Source: Brachynemurus nebulosus (Eukaryota > Arthropoda > Insecta > Neuroptera > Myrmeleontidae). Taken from it: 64,000 bases of DNA. Shown here piece after piece: positions 49,640-61,190 of the stretch; position 1 is the first letter of the stretch, and each line of letters opens with the position of its first letter. The notes beneath the pieces are model-generated. The model saw nothing but the letters and a program-made list of their open reading frames with translations, was not told the DNA's origin and did not search any database. The translations under genes and the position numbers were made by a program. The stretch is taken from assembly GCA_035578155.1 (NCBI GenBank), contig JAPWDM010000045.1, positions 115,001 to 179,000 of the forward strand, in the 5' to 3' direction.

Positions 49640-49789
49640 TTGCATACTAATCAGACGACTGAGTACCGTTATTGGGATGATATAGGCGGACTACTCAACC
49701 GGCTAAAATTACTGATCAATTCACAACAACAAGCTGAGCATCAAAATGAAATTCAAGCTATACTGGGGACTACTTGCGCAATGCGATAA
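49640..49789 (+). pseudogene. Second mobile-element protein fragment (YRYWDDIGGLLNRLKLL)
   Basis: A 49-codon reading ends at a TAA at 49787-49789 and includes TTEYRYWDDIGGLLNRLKLL and QQQAEHQNEIQAIL. The pattern W-D-D-x-x-x-L-x-x-R-L-x-L-L, then NEI, resembles the C-terminal part of uncharacterised proteins that I associate with the same kind of large insect transposon as the preceding fragment. The longer frame at 49746-50105, in another phase and rich in P and H, is treated as chance. Confidence is limited by short length and by reliance on memory. Confidence 0.4.
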
Positions 49790-51165
49790 CATAACCTGTT
49801 TAGATATTGTGTATATGCTTCAACAAACTCCGCGAGATGTCACCACCGATTCATTGTCTACAGTAAATTGCTGCTTCGATAGAATTAATGACAAAGTTTC
49901 AACACCACCACCGCCGCCGCCACACATCCACCACATTTCAGTTACTCAGTTTACGTTATACTCCAGCTCATATACACTTTATCATCGCTATAGGGCAAGA
50001 TACATCAATCTGACACCATTTGTAAGACAGGTAGGCCAGTTACATGTTATTGTCCTATACCCATTTTTCTTACTACAGCTTACTACGGGCAAGCCATCTC
50101 CGTAGTTACAAGAGTAAACAAACATTTAAATACCATAGCGATTATCGAAAATATATAAAAACTAGCCGTATACCCAATGGGATTTCCCATCGGCAACATC
50201 CTTTTATTAGGTACTCACCGCTCACTTTCAATGTTTTTCAAAAACCTAAATACTAATTTCCACTTTTCTGATTTCAAAAATGACGAACTTTCCATACGAA
50301 CTTTCATTTCTTGTTTTAACCTCTTAGGGAATAAATTTCCAGAAACGTTTACACAACTGACTTTTATTTATAAATAGAAGCCTAAACATCAATCTTCATA
50401 TCTTCTGTGCTAAATTTCGTCCTTCTAAACCCAACAGTTTAGACTGTGCGTTGTCTGTCAATCAGTGTATAAAATATTATTTATTTGAATAGTCATAGTA
50501 ACATATTTTTATATATCTAACTTCAAAAATGTCGAATTTCCATAGAAATTTTCATTTCCTATTTAACCCAGTTAGGGGACGAATTTTCAAAAATCCTTTC
50601 TTAGTGCTCACCTACGTTACATAGGGAACTCCTGTCCTGTGCAAAATTTCATTCTTCTAAACCCAACGGTTCGGGCTGTGCGTTGTCTGTCAGTCAGTCA
50701 GTGTTAGAAATTTATTAAGTAGATTCTGTAATTTTCATGTATTATTTCAGTGACATTCAACTTAGGTAAAAGGTATAATTTAAAAATGGAAAACAGATTT
50801 TGTATTTCAGGTATGTAAATATTCGCCAATTCACTTTTATTAAGACGAAGTTAGTTATTTTCGACTTCCGAAACAACACGTTTGTAAACATCTTTTTTTG
50901 TACGTACGTATATCATATAAACGTATTTAGTTTGCAATTTTTTAATAACTAGATTCTACGCTACTGAAGTTATGAATAGTATATGCATTTGAAAACTGGG
51001 ACCATAAAACTAGTGAAACTGGCCAACTTGTATAGTATAATATAATAATCAATCAAATGATCTTGGCTATAGGGTATAAAATAGTTGAACTTACACAAAA
51101 TATTATCTATTTACCGGTGATTGTCAAAGAGTTAACATCTGTATCGCTGAAAATTATCAATCGAT
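49790..51165. other. Spacer holding a second cluster of repeat U
   Basis: From about 50150 to 50720 two or three more U units occur (cttacgttacatagggaact, then ttctaaacccaacggttcgg), the last two ending gctgtgcgttgtctgtcagt-cagtcagt. The rest is AT-rich and unassigned. Confidence 0.55.
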
Positions 51166-51381
51166 TTGGTACACTTTCGTGGTAAAACAGTTGCATTGGA
51201 AACCATGTTAATTTATAATTCAAAGCAGTCCACCGCTAGTCAACAAAGCAAAGGACTTTTGAAACCTGAGATCATTAAACGTAAAACATTTAAGCATCAA
51301 CATATATCACCTGAAAATTTAGCATTTCTTAAATCACTAAGTCTTAAAGTGAAAAGAAGATGGTACTCAGCAATGTGTTGA
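51166..51381 (+). pseudogene. Third mobile-element protein fragment, basic C terminus
   Basis: The open reading ends with KRKTFKHQHISPENLAFLKS, then LSLKVKRRWYSAMC and a stop. A lysine-rich tail of the form R-K-x-(L/I)-(T/S)-x-x-N-x-x-F-L-K-S-L-x-x-K-V is one that I associate with small ORFs of large insect DNA transposons. There is no proper start. Its position between two other such fragments on the same strand supports a common origin. Confidence 0.4.
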
Positions 51382-51551
51382 ATATTCTTAGTAGTGTGTA
51401 ATTTGATGATAAATTAGCAATAGCTATTTTAGTTATTTTCGAATATATTCCACAAACTGACTTGGTTAGAAATTACTCCCACCACTTTTAATTATTCTAT
51501 ATAAAGTTGTAGATTGTGTAAATAAATGCAGTTCTACGGCGGCGGTAAAAA

Positions 51552-51990
51552 ATGGCGTTTCTTGACATACAAGGTTATCAAGGAACTAACAACGAATTTT
51601 ATTTTAAAGAAGTTGTTATTGCTGCGGAAAATTCTGATGAAATATTACATCTTATGTTCGAGGCACCGTTTGATTTCAACGAGTTGCCGAAGAAATATCA
51701 ACGAGTTGCACGTTGGCTGTGCCGAAATTGGCATGGGATACCTTGGTCTTATGGCATATTGAAACCAATATTATAGAAGTATGATGTCGTATACGTTAAA
51801 GACAGTGAAAAGAAGAAATAGATTTCAAATTTGTTTGATGACACCAGCCGTGGATTTTGAATTTAGAAGAAATATTTAATGTACCGAAGATTTACAATCT
51901 GCAAGACGAATGTTATTCAAGACGTTGTATGTTTCATACTTCATTTTACTCGAATTACATTTCTTCGAAAAACATAGAAATATAAGCCTA
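51552..51990 (+). pseudogene. Fourth mobile-element protein fragment (MAFLDIQGYQ...)
   Basis: The frame starts with an ATG at 51552 and reads MAFLDIQGYQGTNNEFYFKE and WLCRNWHGIPWSYGILKP to a stop at 51774-51776. Beyond it, with frame changes, the reading goes on as DVVYVKDSEKKK and then DECYSRRCMFHTSFYSNYIS at about 51905-51975. The order (DIQG.....NEF..KE, then W..R..HGI.WS.G, a VYVKG-like strand, and a C..H motif) resembles an uncharacterised protein repeatedly found in insect transposon contexts. The stop and shifts make it a pseudogene. Family naming needs a search. Confidence 0.5.
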
Positions 51991-53305
51991 AACAACCTAA
52001 ATCCTAAACTTTTGTGGTATAAAATATTAAGTTTCCATCAAAAAAACATATACCTAACATTTGTTCTTCCAAATAATCAAATTTTAAAAAAATTACATTA
52101 ACCTATAATATTGTTAGAGGACGATTGGATTTATTAAACTCGGTTTTTTATCTTTTGAATTTTAATCGAGTTGTTATAATTTTCGAAAGTCTAAAGGGTC
52201 GCCCCTATCGCCCCCTCTGAATCTATCTTTACAACTAAATAATTATTGCAGCTAAACAACTAAAATTTAGTAATGTACGGATACCCTTATTTGATTGAAT
52301 GCATAAGTAACCTGCAATGTTGCAATTCTTGCTATCGCTTGCTAAGCAAACAACCACTAACAACAATAGGGTACTTGACTGAAGTTTCAAGAAATGGCGC
52401 ATTTTCACTAATTTGAATATTTGTTGAAAAATGGCGATTTTCAAAATAAAATTTCTAAATAGGTATCAAATTTTTTTACGTTTCATCATTAAAATTGGAC
52501 ATATATAATGATAATGCATAGAATTATTTTGAGATTTAACACAAATTTTAAATATAGTCAAGTACCGTATTGTTTAATAGTAGATTTAAACTCAAGCAAA
52601 GAAATTTTCGATTAAGCCAAAAACTTCACGAAATAACTATTCAAAAATTTTCTGGACTTAGAAAAACTAAAAAGCTTAAGTTATCAGAAATTCTATTAAA
52701 ATTAAAATATAACGATTTTATAGAATTTATTAAAATTAGATAAACTACCTTCATACAAAATGCAAACTACAGATTTTTTATTTCCGTCTGATCTATTCTA
52801 CTGTTGTGTAGAGTAAAAAGTACACGAGTGTAAAGTACCAATTTAATATTGTAATATGAAAACGTAGAAATAAAAATGATGATACTGACATCCTGAAAAA
52901 ATTACATAATTGTCAAAGGAAATTAATTAACTATATAATTACTCTGACTGATTAATGATTACACAAAACCAAAATTAATTGAAATGTTAATTGTTATTAT
53001 TGTTGACTAATTATGAAACAAAATTGATAAAAATAAAACCAAATTATACATTCGACATCATTTTATTATATCAGCTAATGTACTTGACGAATGAATTGAT
53101 TACCTATTTTATCTAAAAGTAGTGTTATCGCTAATTGTTGTTTAGCAAATTCGGCAAACATAGATATTCTCCAGAATTTATTTTTATACAACTAAAATTT
53201 TTGTGGGGAACAATACAAATAATACCTTCCAAAATTGCAATGTTTTTACCTTTTTCAAACAATTAAATAATAAATCGTTATTAAAAGAAATATTTTAATC
53301 TTTGC
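51991..53305. other. Region upstream of the transporter gene
   Basis: AT-rich. It may hold the promoter, 5' noncoding exon or first intron of the transporter, since an AG acceptor precedes its start codon. No TATA or initiator could be assigned. Open frames at 51910-52101 and 52235-52444 are not convincing; the first overlaps the preceding pseudogene. Confidence 0.4.
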
Positions 53306-53307
53306 AG
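53306..53307 (+). promoter_or_regulatory. Splice acceptor before coding exon 1
   Basis: The tract taatctttgcag followed by gataccgcagt places an AG 11 bases before the ATG at 53319. This fits a first coding exon preceded by a 5' noncoding exon upstream. The noncoding exon itself was not located. Confidence 0.6.
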
Positions 53308-53318
53308 GATACCGCAGT

Positions 53319-54494
53319 ATGAAGATGCATCAATCATCTATCAAGGAACTGGGAAACCTTGATGATGGCAAAAAAACGGTCGACATTCAAAATAACGAAG
53401 AACAAGAGGAGGATGATGTTATATCAAAAGCCATTGGTAATTATGGCAGATGGCAACTACAGTTAACATTTTTACTCTCCTTGTTCAACATACCATGTAC
53501 CTGGCACATATTTGCACCCACCTTTCATGCTAGAAGAAGAAGATTTTGGTGTGCTCGACCGTCAAATTTAATAGATGTTCCAACTGATCGATGGATCAAT
53601 GTGTCCCAGCCAATCGATGCTTGCGTCATATACAATGTAGATTGGAGTAAATATACGTCAAAAGATATAATTGACGGAAATATTTTCTTGAACGAAACTC
53701 AGTTAATTCCTTGTGATTCGTGGGAATTCGAAGGAAACGGCGAGGAGACGGTCATATCGCAATGGGGCCTAGTTTGTGGTAATGAACAATTGATAAATGT
53801 GGCGGAAATGATGTTTTTAGCGGGAGTTGCTATTGGTGGGTTAGTGAGTGGTGTGATATCAGATCATTACGGTCGAAAAAGGACTCTAATGGCGTCAGTG
53901 ACAATACAAACGATACTCGGGACTACAATTGCATTTTGCCCGTGGTTTCAAATGTATTTAATTTTAAGAGCGTGTCTAGGATTCATTTCGGTGTCCGTTG
54001 TGTTCAGTGGTTTTGTTTTATCCTTAGAACTTGTAGGTGGTCGATGGCGTACAATAGCTGGTGTTTCGTACTTATTTCCCGTGCCATTAAGTTACATATC
54101 TATTGCTGGCATCGCTTGGCTTTTACGAGATTGGCACGATTTACAGTTAGCGGTGTCATTACCAGGCGTTATATTGTTAAGTCTCTACTGGGTGTTGCCT
54201 GAGTCACCACGATGGTTGCTCGCAACTGGTCAGAAAGCTAAAGTATTAAAAATATTAAATGAAGCAGCCATTGTAAATCATCGTGAACTGCCAGAAAATA
54301 TTGATAAACAACTACAAATGCCCGACGTACAGTCTGATGAAAAATCGCAGGCTGGTATTATTGATTTATTCCGTACCAAACAAATGAGGAAAAACACATT
54401 ATTATTGTTTGTTATCTGGTTTTCTGTTTATCTCGTCTATTACGGTCTGGTATTGAACATATCCAACATTGGCGGCGATCTTTACCTAAATTCG
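53319..54494 (+). other. Transporter coding exon 1
   Basis: 392 codons from ATG through the end of TM7, ending ...DLYLNS before the donor gtaagt at 54495. The frame runs on into the intron to a TAA at 54519-54521, which marks the need for splicing. Upstream there is no in-frame ATG before the acceptor. Confidence 0.92.
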
Positions 54495-56433
54495 GTAAGT
54501 TTGAATTACGACACAAAATAATCTACATAAAAGTATTGTAAGTAGTTATCGTTTAAGTTTCGTGTTATGTACTTTTGTTTGTAGGTTTAAGCATAATGTA
54601 AATTTAATACGAGTAAATATTTCTCAATTAAAGAGTTATTTTTTGATTAAACTGCTTTCTCACTTAATACGCTAAAAGATCTTGGAATATAATATATTAC
54701 AAAATCACAGAACTTACTTCAATGAACGTTAAAAAATTTAATAGATATGTGACAAAATTATTCATTTATATAGGTATATCTTAGAGGCTATGAAACAAAT
54801 TATAATAAATAAACCATTTAGTAGCGCTTCGCACTGCTGTGCGTATGATTACAGATCGAATCCTATACGACGAAAACTAGTGACATCAAATGTATTGTCA
54901 TAAGGGATTTGAAAATTTGTGTAATTGATAGTTGAAAGGAATGCAAACAAAATATACGTGGTATGATGGACCAATGCTTTCGGAAAACTAATTTTTAATT
55001 GAATTAGTTATCGTTAAAGTTTTTAATATTTTACCGTTATCACGAAAATCGAAGAAATTTATAGTGTATATAAAGTATTATACTATCTTTCAGATAAATT
55101 TGGTATGACATATCCTTTCGTGCTGGAAGTGTCTGTCATCCTTCCTCGAAGAGATCAAATTTCCAGCAAGGAAGTACGACAAACATTTCCGGAACAAAAA
55201 AATTTGTCAACAAAATTTTTCTGAGACTATAAATTTCATCAGTTTCCATGATAGCATTTAAGTATTAATAAAAAAATTAAAACGTTAACTAATTTTAATT
55301 TCAGTATTGTCGATGTACTTATGAACATTACTAATTTTAAGTATGGCGAACTTTTGTTCATATTTAGACGTATGTTAATATTCATATGATCACTTATAAT
55401 GTCCAGCTAAACAGATAACTAATTTAATAAAAAATACTTTCATACCATGTCATACCACGCTCATTTTGTTTCCTCGTTAACTATAAATTATTACAAAACT
55501 TTTTTGAGTCCCTGTGTCCTTCTACACAACTATCTATGGATTTTAATTAATTGGTTGATGATTCTGAAATATTATTTTTCACTCCTAAATTCACATTAAA
55601 CACTAACGAGTATTCCTAATGACTTAACTGATTAAACTAAGATGTACCGCTGCTTACAGCACCTCATTAGAAGATTATGCTACAATAGGGAATCCAATAC
55701 TAACGAAAAATGATATTAATTCTAATACTCCATTGTCATCACCAAATTACTTATTAAAATGTTAACAGATATATATTTATATTTCAGGTATTGTCAGGTT
55801 TAGTAGAATTACCAGCAATTGCTGTAAGCATACTCTTTCTTCGTGGAGGACGTAGATGGCCACTATGTTTGACACTTTGTTTTGCTGGCACAGCTTGCTT
55901 TTTAACTGTACTAGTGCCATCCGTTTCCAAGGCGTTAGGACCAAATACCAATATTGACTGGTTGACTACAGCACTCGCCCACGTAGGAAAATTTAGTGTC
56001 AGTTCTAGTAACGCCGTCGCACCCGTATTTACAGCTGAACTATTTCCTACCGTGATCAGAAACTTGGGTGTTGGAGCAAGTAATGTATCAGCGGGAATTG
56101 CTCTCATGCTTGTACCATATTTATGGAATTTGGTGAGTAACATACCTATTTGAATTCTGTTTCATTTAAAGCTCCAAACTTGTAACATTTAAATTATTAC
56201 TTTAGTCTATCATGGACGTTCGAGTACCAATGGGGGTTCTTGGAATTTTTGGTTTAATCGGTGGATTATCCGTCTTATTCCTTCCCGAAACGGCTAACAA
56301 ACCTCTTGCTGAAACACTTGAAGAAACGTCTTCTCCTCCTTCATCGCCACATAAAGAGAAGAAACAAGAAGAAACATTTACTCTTCCTAATTCAACAAAT
56401 AAAATAAATCAGACAGTTCTCACAACCACTTAA
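53319..56433 (+). CDS. Organic cation transporter-like protein (SLC22 family, MFS), three coding exons
   Basis: Joining 53319-54494, 55788-56132 and 56206-56433 gives a continuous 582-residue protein; all junctions are phase 0 with GT-AG borders. It is a plasma-membrane MFS carrier of the SLC22 type, which moves organic cations, carnitine-like solutes or other small organics; the substrate cannot be read from sequence. An acidic N-terminal tail (about 1-36) precedes TM1 (about 46-68). Then comes the large extracellular loop typical of SLC22 (about 70-155), with Cys at 78, 102, 132 and 153 and glycosylation sites N94-V-S and N125-E-T. The MFS signature GVISDHYGRKRTL is at 178-190 and PESPRWL at 294-300. 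TM8 begins with SGLVELPAIAV, and the C-terminal half has AELFPTVIRNLGVGAS and LPETANKPLAETLEE. Length is normal for the family. The loop start HARRRRFWCARP has an unusual run of four arginines. Fly Orct/CarT-type proteins are the natural comparison. Confidence 0.93.
54495..55787 (+). other. Transporter intron 1, 1293 bp
   Basis: Donor gtaagt, acceptor tatatttatatttcag. The interior is AT-rich; no nested gene is seen. At about 54822-54870 the text tagcgcttcgcactgctgtg and cagatcgaatcc faintly resembles the A and B boxes of a tRNA-derived SINE, too weak to annotate separately. Confidence 0.85.
55788..56132 (+). other. Transporter coding exon 2
   Basis: 115 codons, VLSGLVELPA through LVPYLWNL, covering TM8 to TM11. 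Donor gtgagt at 56133. The antiparallel open frame at 55784-56143 is a shadow. Confidence 0.92.
56206..56433 (+). other. Transporter coding exon 3 and stop
   Basis: Follows a 73-base intron ending ttactttag. It encodes SIMDVRVPMGVLGIFGLIGG (TM12), the family motif LPETANKPLAETLEE, and a hydrophilic tail rich in S, P, K, E and T, with TAA at 56431-56433. Confidence 0.92.
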
Positions 56434-56466
56434 AAACAAGGCTGACTATATTTTTTTTATATAAAA

Positions 56467-56472
56467 AATAAA
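56467..56472 (+). terminator. Candidate polyadenylation signal AATAAA
   Basis: Lies 34 bases after the stop codon, inside a very A/T-rich tract followed by gaattttattgttgtttatt, a plausible T/GT-rich downstream element. The close spacing would give a very short 3' untranslated region; later AT-rich sites cannot be excluded. Confidence 0.5.
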
Positions 56473-57405
56473 AATTTAAAAAAAAAAATAGAATTTTATT
56501 GTTGTTTATTATTCTACACGATCAATGACATACTTTTACTCCCACAGTAAAATGACAATGTGATGTGAAAAGATAGTGGTGTTTAAAATAATGGTAATAG
56601 TAATATTAAATGTTGCACATTGCGTATCTCTATAAATAAGCCTACTAGTATTATTTCATAGTAAAAAATTATAAACTCACTTGTAATATATCGTAATCTG
56701 TATATTAATCAAAATCAGTTCGCATAGCATAATTTTTGCCAATAATTTGGTGTACAAACGATCTTATTATTAACTTTCAAATCTATAATTTTAGAATTAC
56801 TGAATTTGATACTTTTAAACACTGTAAAAATAACGAATTGAGTATTATTTTTAAGTCTAAACGTACTCTAGTTTAATTATTTGGTAGGCATAGTTTTAGC
56901 GGGTAGACCAAATGGAAAATTAAAGTATGAAAAATTTAGATATGTTTTTAATAAAATAATTGGATTTACCTTTTTTCTGCTACTCATAACTAATTTACAA
57001 TTAAATATTATAGGTATTGTTTTATATGCTGTAAAACCTTGAAACGGTTGATTATTCAATTCAAAATTCCAATAGAATAGATATTCGAAAAATTGTTGAA
57101 TAATGCCAATTTTTTGGATAGCTTTAATTTTTCAAATAATTCAAAACTTGATCAAATATTTGGTATTTTTTTTATTTATTTATTTCTTTTTTTGTCTATT
57201 TTGCCTTTTTTTTTTAAAAAATAAATATTCGCTTCTTTCAGACTATGGATATTTGATTCGATTTCCGATATCCGAATCGAATACTTCTATTCGAGCCGAT
57301 GTTGATTCGCATGAGCCTATAATGTTTATGTAAATTCCGAAACTATGCAGTAAACAAAACATTGTTTCAAGAAAAGTATGTATATACATAATTATATGAG
57401 TTAAA
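56473..57405. other. Downstream flank of the transporter gene
   Basis: AT-rich. No second gene is recognised on either strand. The open frame at 57103-57333 is mostly F, L and I and looks like chance. Confidence 0.4.
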
Positions 57406-57555
57406 TATAAAGGCTGGACTTCAAAAACAGGCTAAGTGCCAAAAAAAAGAGATAGTCCCGTAAAAGGAATCTAAGTGCCATTGCCAACAATCTAGACAGC
57501 ATGCTAAAATTTAATTTTTTTGGCACTTAGCCTGTTTTTGAAGTCCAACCTTTAT
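57406..57555. mobile_element. MITE, ~150 bp with ~40-bp inverted ends
   Basis: Left aaaggctggacttcaaaaac... and right ...gtttttgaagtccaaccttt are inverted with one mismatch, continuing through aggctaagtgccaaaaaaa. TA-rich flanks are consistent with a TA target. The core contains no coding sequence. Confidence 0.85.
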
Positions 57556-58974
57556 ATGTGTAACAGAAATATTTGGACCTATCCAAATAGCCTAGTTTTT
57601 GTACAGAATGAATATATTTAACTTTTAGTTAGAAGACCTTCGCGTTTTCCCTCATGCATCCTTACCTAAAACGTGTAAAATATTAATGGCGTTTAAGGTC
57701 CGCTTTGGATCCACGCCAGTTTGACTAGTAGGGATAATGTGAACAAACTCATTTGGTTCTTATATATTTTCCCGAATTGAGAACGAAATGTGGTCGGCAC
57801 TATAGTGTGGGGCGACCCTTAGCCTCCGAGAGACATTGTTTAGCCAAATCAGGATTTTTATTCACGTTCTAAGTAAGGATATCTGCATTTGATAACTTCT
57901 AAGTAAGATAGCTAATTTTCTTGAAAAGTTACCAGTCAAAATCTCGATCAATATTTACTGATACAAATATTTTTATATGTAAAAAAACACATAGATTCAG
58001 TTTCGCCATTTACATAAATCAACCAAACAAAAATATTACTTTTTATGCCGACTAAATTTTAATGATCTTATGCTCTCGAAATTTTTTAATTTTAAGTATT
58101 GTTTATACCTCAATTCACGGCAGTTTAAAAGGGGTGAAAAGAGTAAAGAGCAATACTGTTTATAATCCATCTCTCTTAACTTACAGGTCAAAATAGCATA
58201 GACAAAAGAAAATAGATTCTATCTATGGTGGCGTTGCATCTAATGCCGTTGGTTTACGGACAAGCAATAAGTATATTTTTCACGTGAATTTTCTCATAAT
58301 TTAATGATTCAGTTTCAAATATAAAAATCTAAATTTAATAGATTTGGGTGTTATTTTATGACATTCATTATTCATAAAAATTCACTGTAAATGGAATGAT
58401 TAGGTTGGGCACTAAATAAAATCCGTCTGTTAAACAATTTATTGTAATGGTTTAGAATTTAGATATTTAAATATTTATGTAAGAAAAAATGTGTAATTTT
58501 TAAAGAAATTGTATAAAGTTTTTTACTTCAAAATTGTTTTTGTCTAATTTACTGTTATAAACTTTCTTCTTACTTTTTTTTATAATAAATTTAGGTAGTC
58601 TCTAATTTATTATTTTTTATTATATATTTAAAAAAAATTATAATAAATATTACAACTGTAATTATATGTAATTTTAAAATATTAAATATTAAAATAGTCT
58701 CGGCATTTATTTTCATACTGAGTTATTAAATAGTACTTACAAATGCCAAGTATAAGTGTGGTTATTATTAATAGTACTTATTGTTAGTAAATTAACCACT
58801 TAACGCATAACCTTTCTGTTTTTATGTCAATAGCATTATTTTATTTACTAAAGCATTAATTAAGCTGCTTAATCACTAGATCGAGTCAACTAAAATTATG
58901 TGATTTTCAATAAAAAAAAGTAAAAATGATCGCATATTCATTAAGTCAATAAATTGTATTGGTTCTACTTCATA
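57556..58974. other. AT-rich spacer
   Basis: No gene, RNA or repeat boundary supported. Composition becomes extremely AT-rich from 58440 to 58720. Confidence 0.4.
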
Positions 58975-58976
58975 TA

Positions 58977-59419
58977 CAGTAGAAATTTGATTAACCGTTA
59001 CTGGTTTTTATCCGTCAGTCTTTGGTATTTGTCAACGCCTAGTAAAAAAAAATACAATCTCTTGCATTAAGTATACAAATCTAGTCTCCAAACACGTACA
59101 TAATCCGATAGAAAAATAATACGTGATTAAATAAAATTATTTTATATTAATAATGGCATGTAAAGGTTTTACCCTTTTGTAACGTAAAGTTTTTTCTAAT
59201 TGTAACCTAAAGTTTATATAAATAATTTTGTAAAAGAGTTTATATAAATAATTTTGTAAAAAAAATATATTAAATGTGTAATTATCAACTGGCAAACATT
59301 TTCATTTTCATCCCAAAACTAATAATAAAATCAATTTTTGAAAAATTTCTGTTATCCATCTAATTCGATAACTATCATAATCGCAGTTTCGATGGTAACG
59401 GTTAATTGAGGTTCTACTG
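58977..59419. mobile_element. Pogo/Tigger-type MITE, 443 bp, TA target
   Basis: Left end cagtagaaatttgattaacc and the complement of the right end (cagtagaacctcaattaacc) match at most positions over about 28 bases. TA flanks at 58975-58976 and 59420-59421. The cagtagaacctc...attaacc ends are characteristic of pogo/Tigger elements. The interior has no transposase. Confidence 0.8.
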
Positions 59420-59421
59420 TA

Positions 59422-60746
59422 CTTTGAAAACCACGTCATATCGAACCGACTTCCCGACTTAATGGACATTCGGTATTTAAATATTCGTCTTACTCACAAA
59501 CGTAATAGGTAAAATGAAGATATAATCATTTTGTATCCTAAGAAATTAAAAACTAATAATTATATTAATACTAAAACAAAGCGAAAAGAGAAAACAACTC
59601 TCTCATTGTAAGTAAGGATCCACCTTTTACATAAAAAAATCTAAATTTCAAAGGCTTATTTTTTGACGGGAATATCCTTAGAAATTATATTTACGTTAAG
59701 GGGTTAATTTGAGATGCCAAAGTACATATATACTATAAAACTAACAAAAAAATTAAATTAATTAATAATTGGAAAACGGTTTTAAAAAAAAAAATAAAAA
59801 TATGTATATTTGACTATTTCTTACTTATAATTGTGTAGCATACCTAAGTATTAAAATATAACTTCTATTTCTGTAGAATCAAATAATTATCCTATCTCTC
59901 TTTAATTCCTAGCAAATTAAATAAAAATCAGTTTTTCTTTTTAAATAAGAATTAATAACATTATACTTACTGTGCAATCTTACTTGATTATTTTCTGAAG
60001 GCTTGACAAATATTTATTTGAACTTTTCCAAACATTAAATGACACTACTTCCCAACAAACAAATTTTCTTCTTATATGCTGATGTACATCGTTCTGTTCA
60101 TTGTGATGACTAAATATAAAAAGACAAAGAAGGTTCATGTCAGAGAGAAAAATCTAATTGTAGTATTTTACATGTTAGATATAGATTTGTAAGCTTTTTC
60201 TACAAATGTCTTAAGACATATTTAAAATAAAAAAATATAAAATCTGTTGCCATTTTTTCTTGATATTTTACCTTGTAGGAGATAATTCAAAATCATTTAA
60301 AGTATAATTTATCCTTCCTAACTAATTTTTTCTCATTTTTAAATCCCGTTAAATTGTTCTCAGATATACAGAAATGTTCATATAACAAATTTGTTAAAAA
60401 AAAAAAAAAAAACATGTTTTGCTGTATATGGCGTCTTTCCATAATTTTACTTTCTTCCAATAATTCCAATAAACTATCGATTCACTTCTGAATTGTATGG
60501 AAGTAGTGCAATTAAAATTAATTAATGTTTCATGCATTTAAATTCCTCTAAGTCAAATTTTTATAATGTGTCAAAACTTTCATACCACATTACAAATCTT
60601 TAAGTTTTGAAATAAATTCTCATTAATTTATTTAAGTAAATAAAATAATTTAACACATAATTCAATTGTAATATATTTTAAAAATAAATAAATTTCTGAA
60701 ATAAAGAACATATTTTATTAAATATTTTATGTTTAATTTTTCTGTC
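59422..60746. other. AT-rich spacer
   Basis: Nothing recognised; short A-runs (for example near 60398-60412) may be poly-A debris. Confidence 0.4.
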
Positions 60747-61190
60747 CCAATCATGTCCCTGTCACTCGCCATTTAGTCTATTATAAAAAAATGGACTGTT
60801 TTCTGACGTCGCTGTAACTAATATACCAGATGGCGTTGATTTACTAGGGGATAAAATTAGAGTCGAGACATGAGGTTTAATAGTTCGCTATTTTTCATCT
60901 AAAATAAATTGGAAATAAATTAAATATTTAAAAAAATACTTTAATTCAACCTAGAAAGATTAATTAAATTAAAAAAATTTAATTCTTCGTTAACACATAA
61001 CTTGGTGACGATGCTTTTGTGCTCAATCATATGGTAACTAATTTTGACATCTGATGAAAAATGCTCACATGTCCCAACTCTATTTAGTATACCCCCTATA
61101 CTATTAGCGCCACGTAGCAAACGTAGCAAACTGTGACATGAAAAGGTCCGTCCTTGAAAACAAGTGGCAGGGACATGGTCCCAATACTGT
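60747..61190. repeat. Possible inverted-end element, ~440 bp
   Basis: Near 60754 the phrase atcatgtccctgtcactcg and near 61160-61185 its approximate complement (gtggcagggacatggtcccaata) face each other. No target duplication could be assigned, and the interior shows no motif. Confidence 0.35.

Noticed and set aside
49746..50105. 119-codon frame with a proline run, starting MKFKLYWGLL
   Set aside because: No signal peptide or domain is evident, and the overlapping frame at 49640-49789 reads more convincingly as transposon protein.
53936..54202. 88-codon frame inside exon 1 in another phase
   Set aside because: Lies wholly within the transporter coding exon, in a different frame, without motifs.
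54822..54870. tRNA-derived SINE in transporter intron 1
   Set aside because: Only loose A-box and B-box-like words; no foldable tRNA or tail.
55784..56143. 119-codon minus-strand frame over transporter exon 2
   Set aside because: Antiparallel shadow of a real exon that has family motifs on the plus strand.
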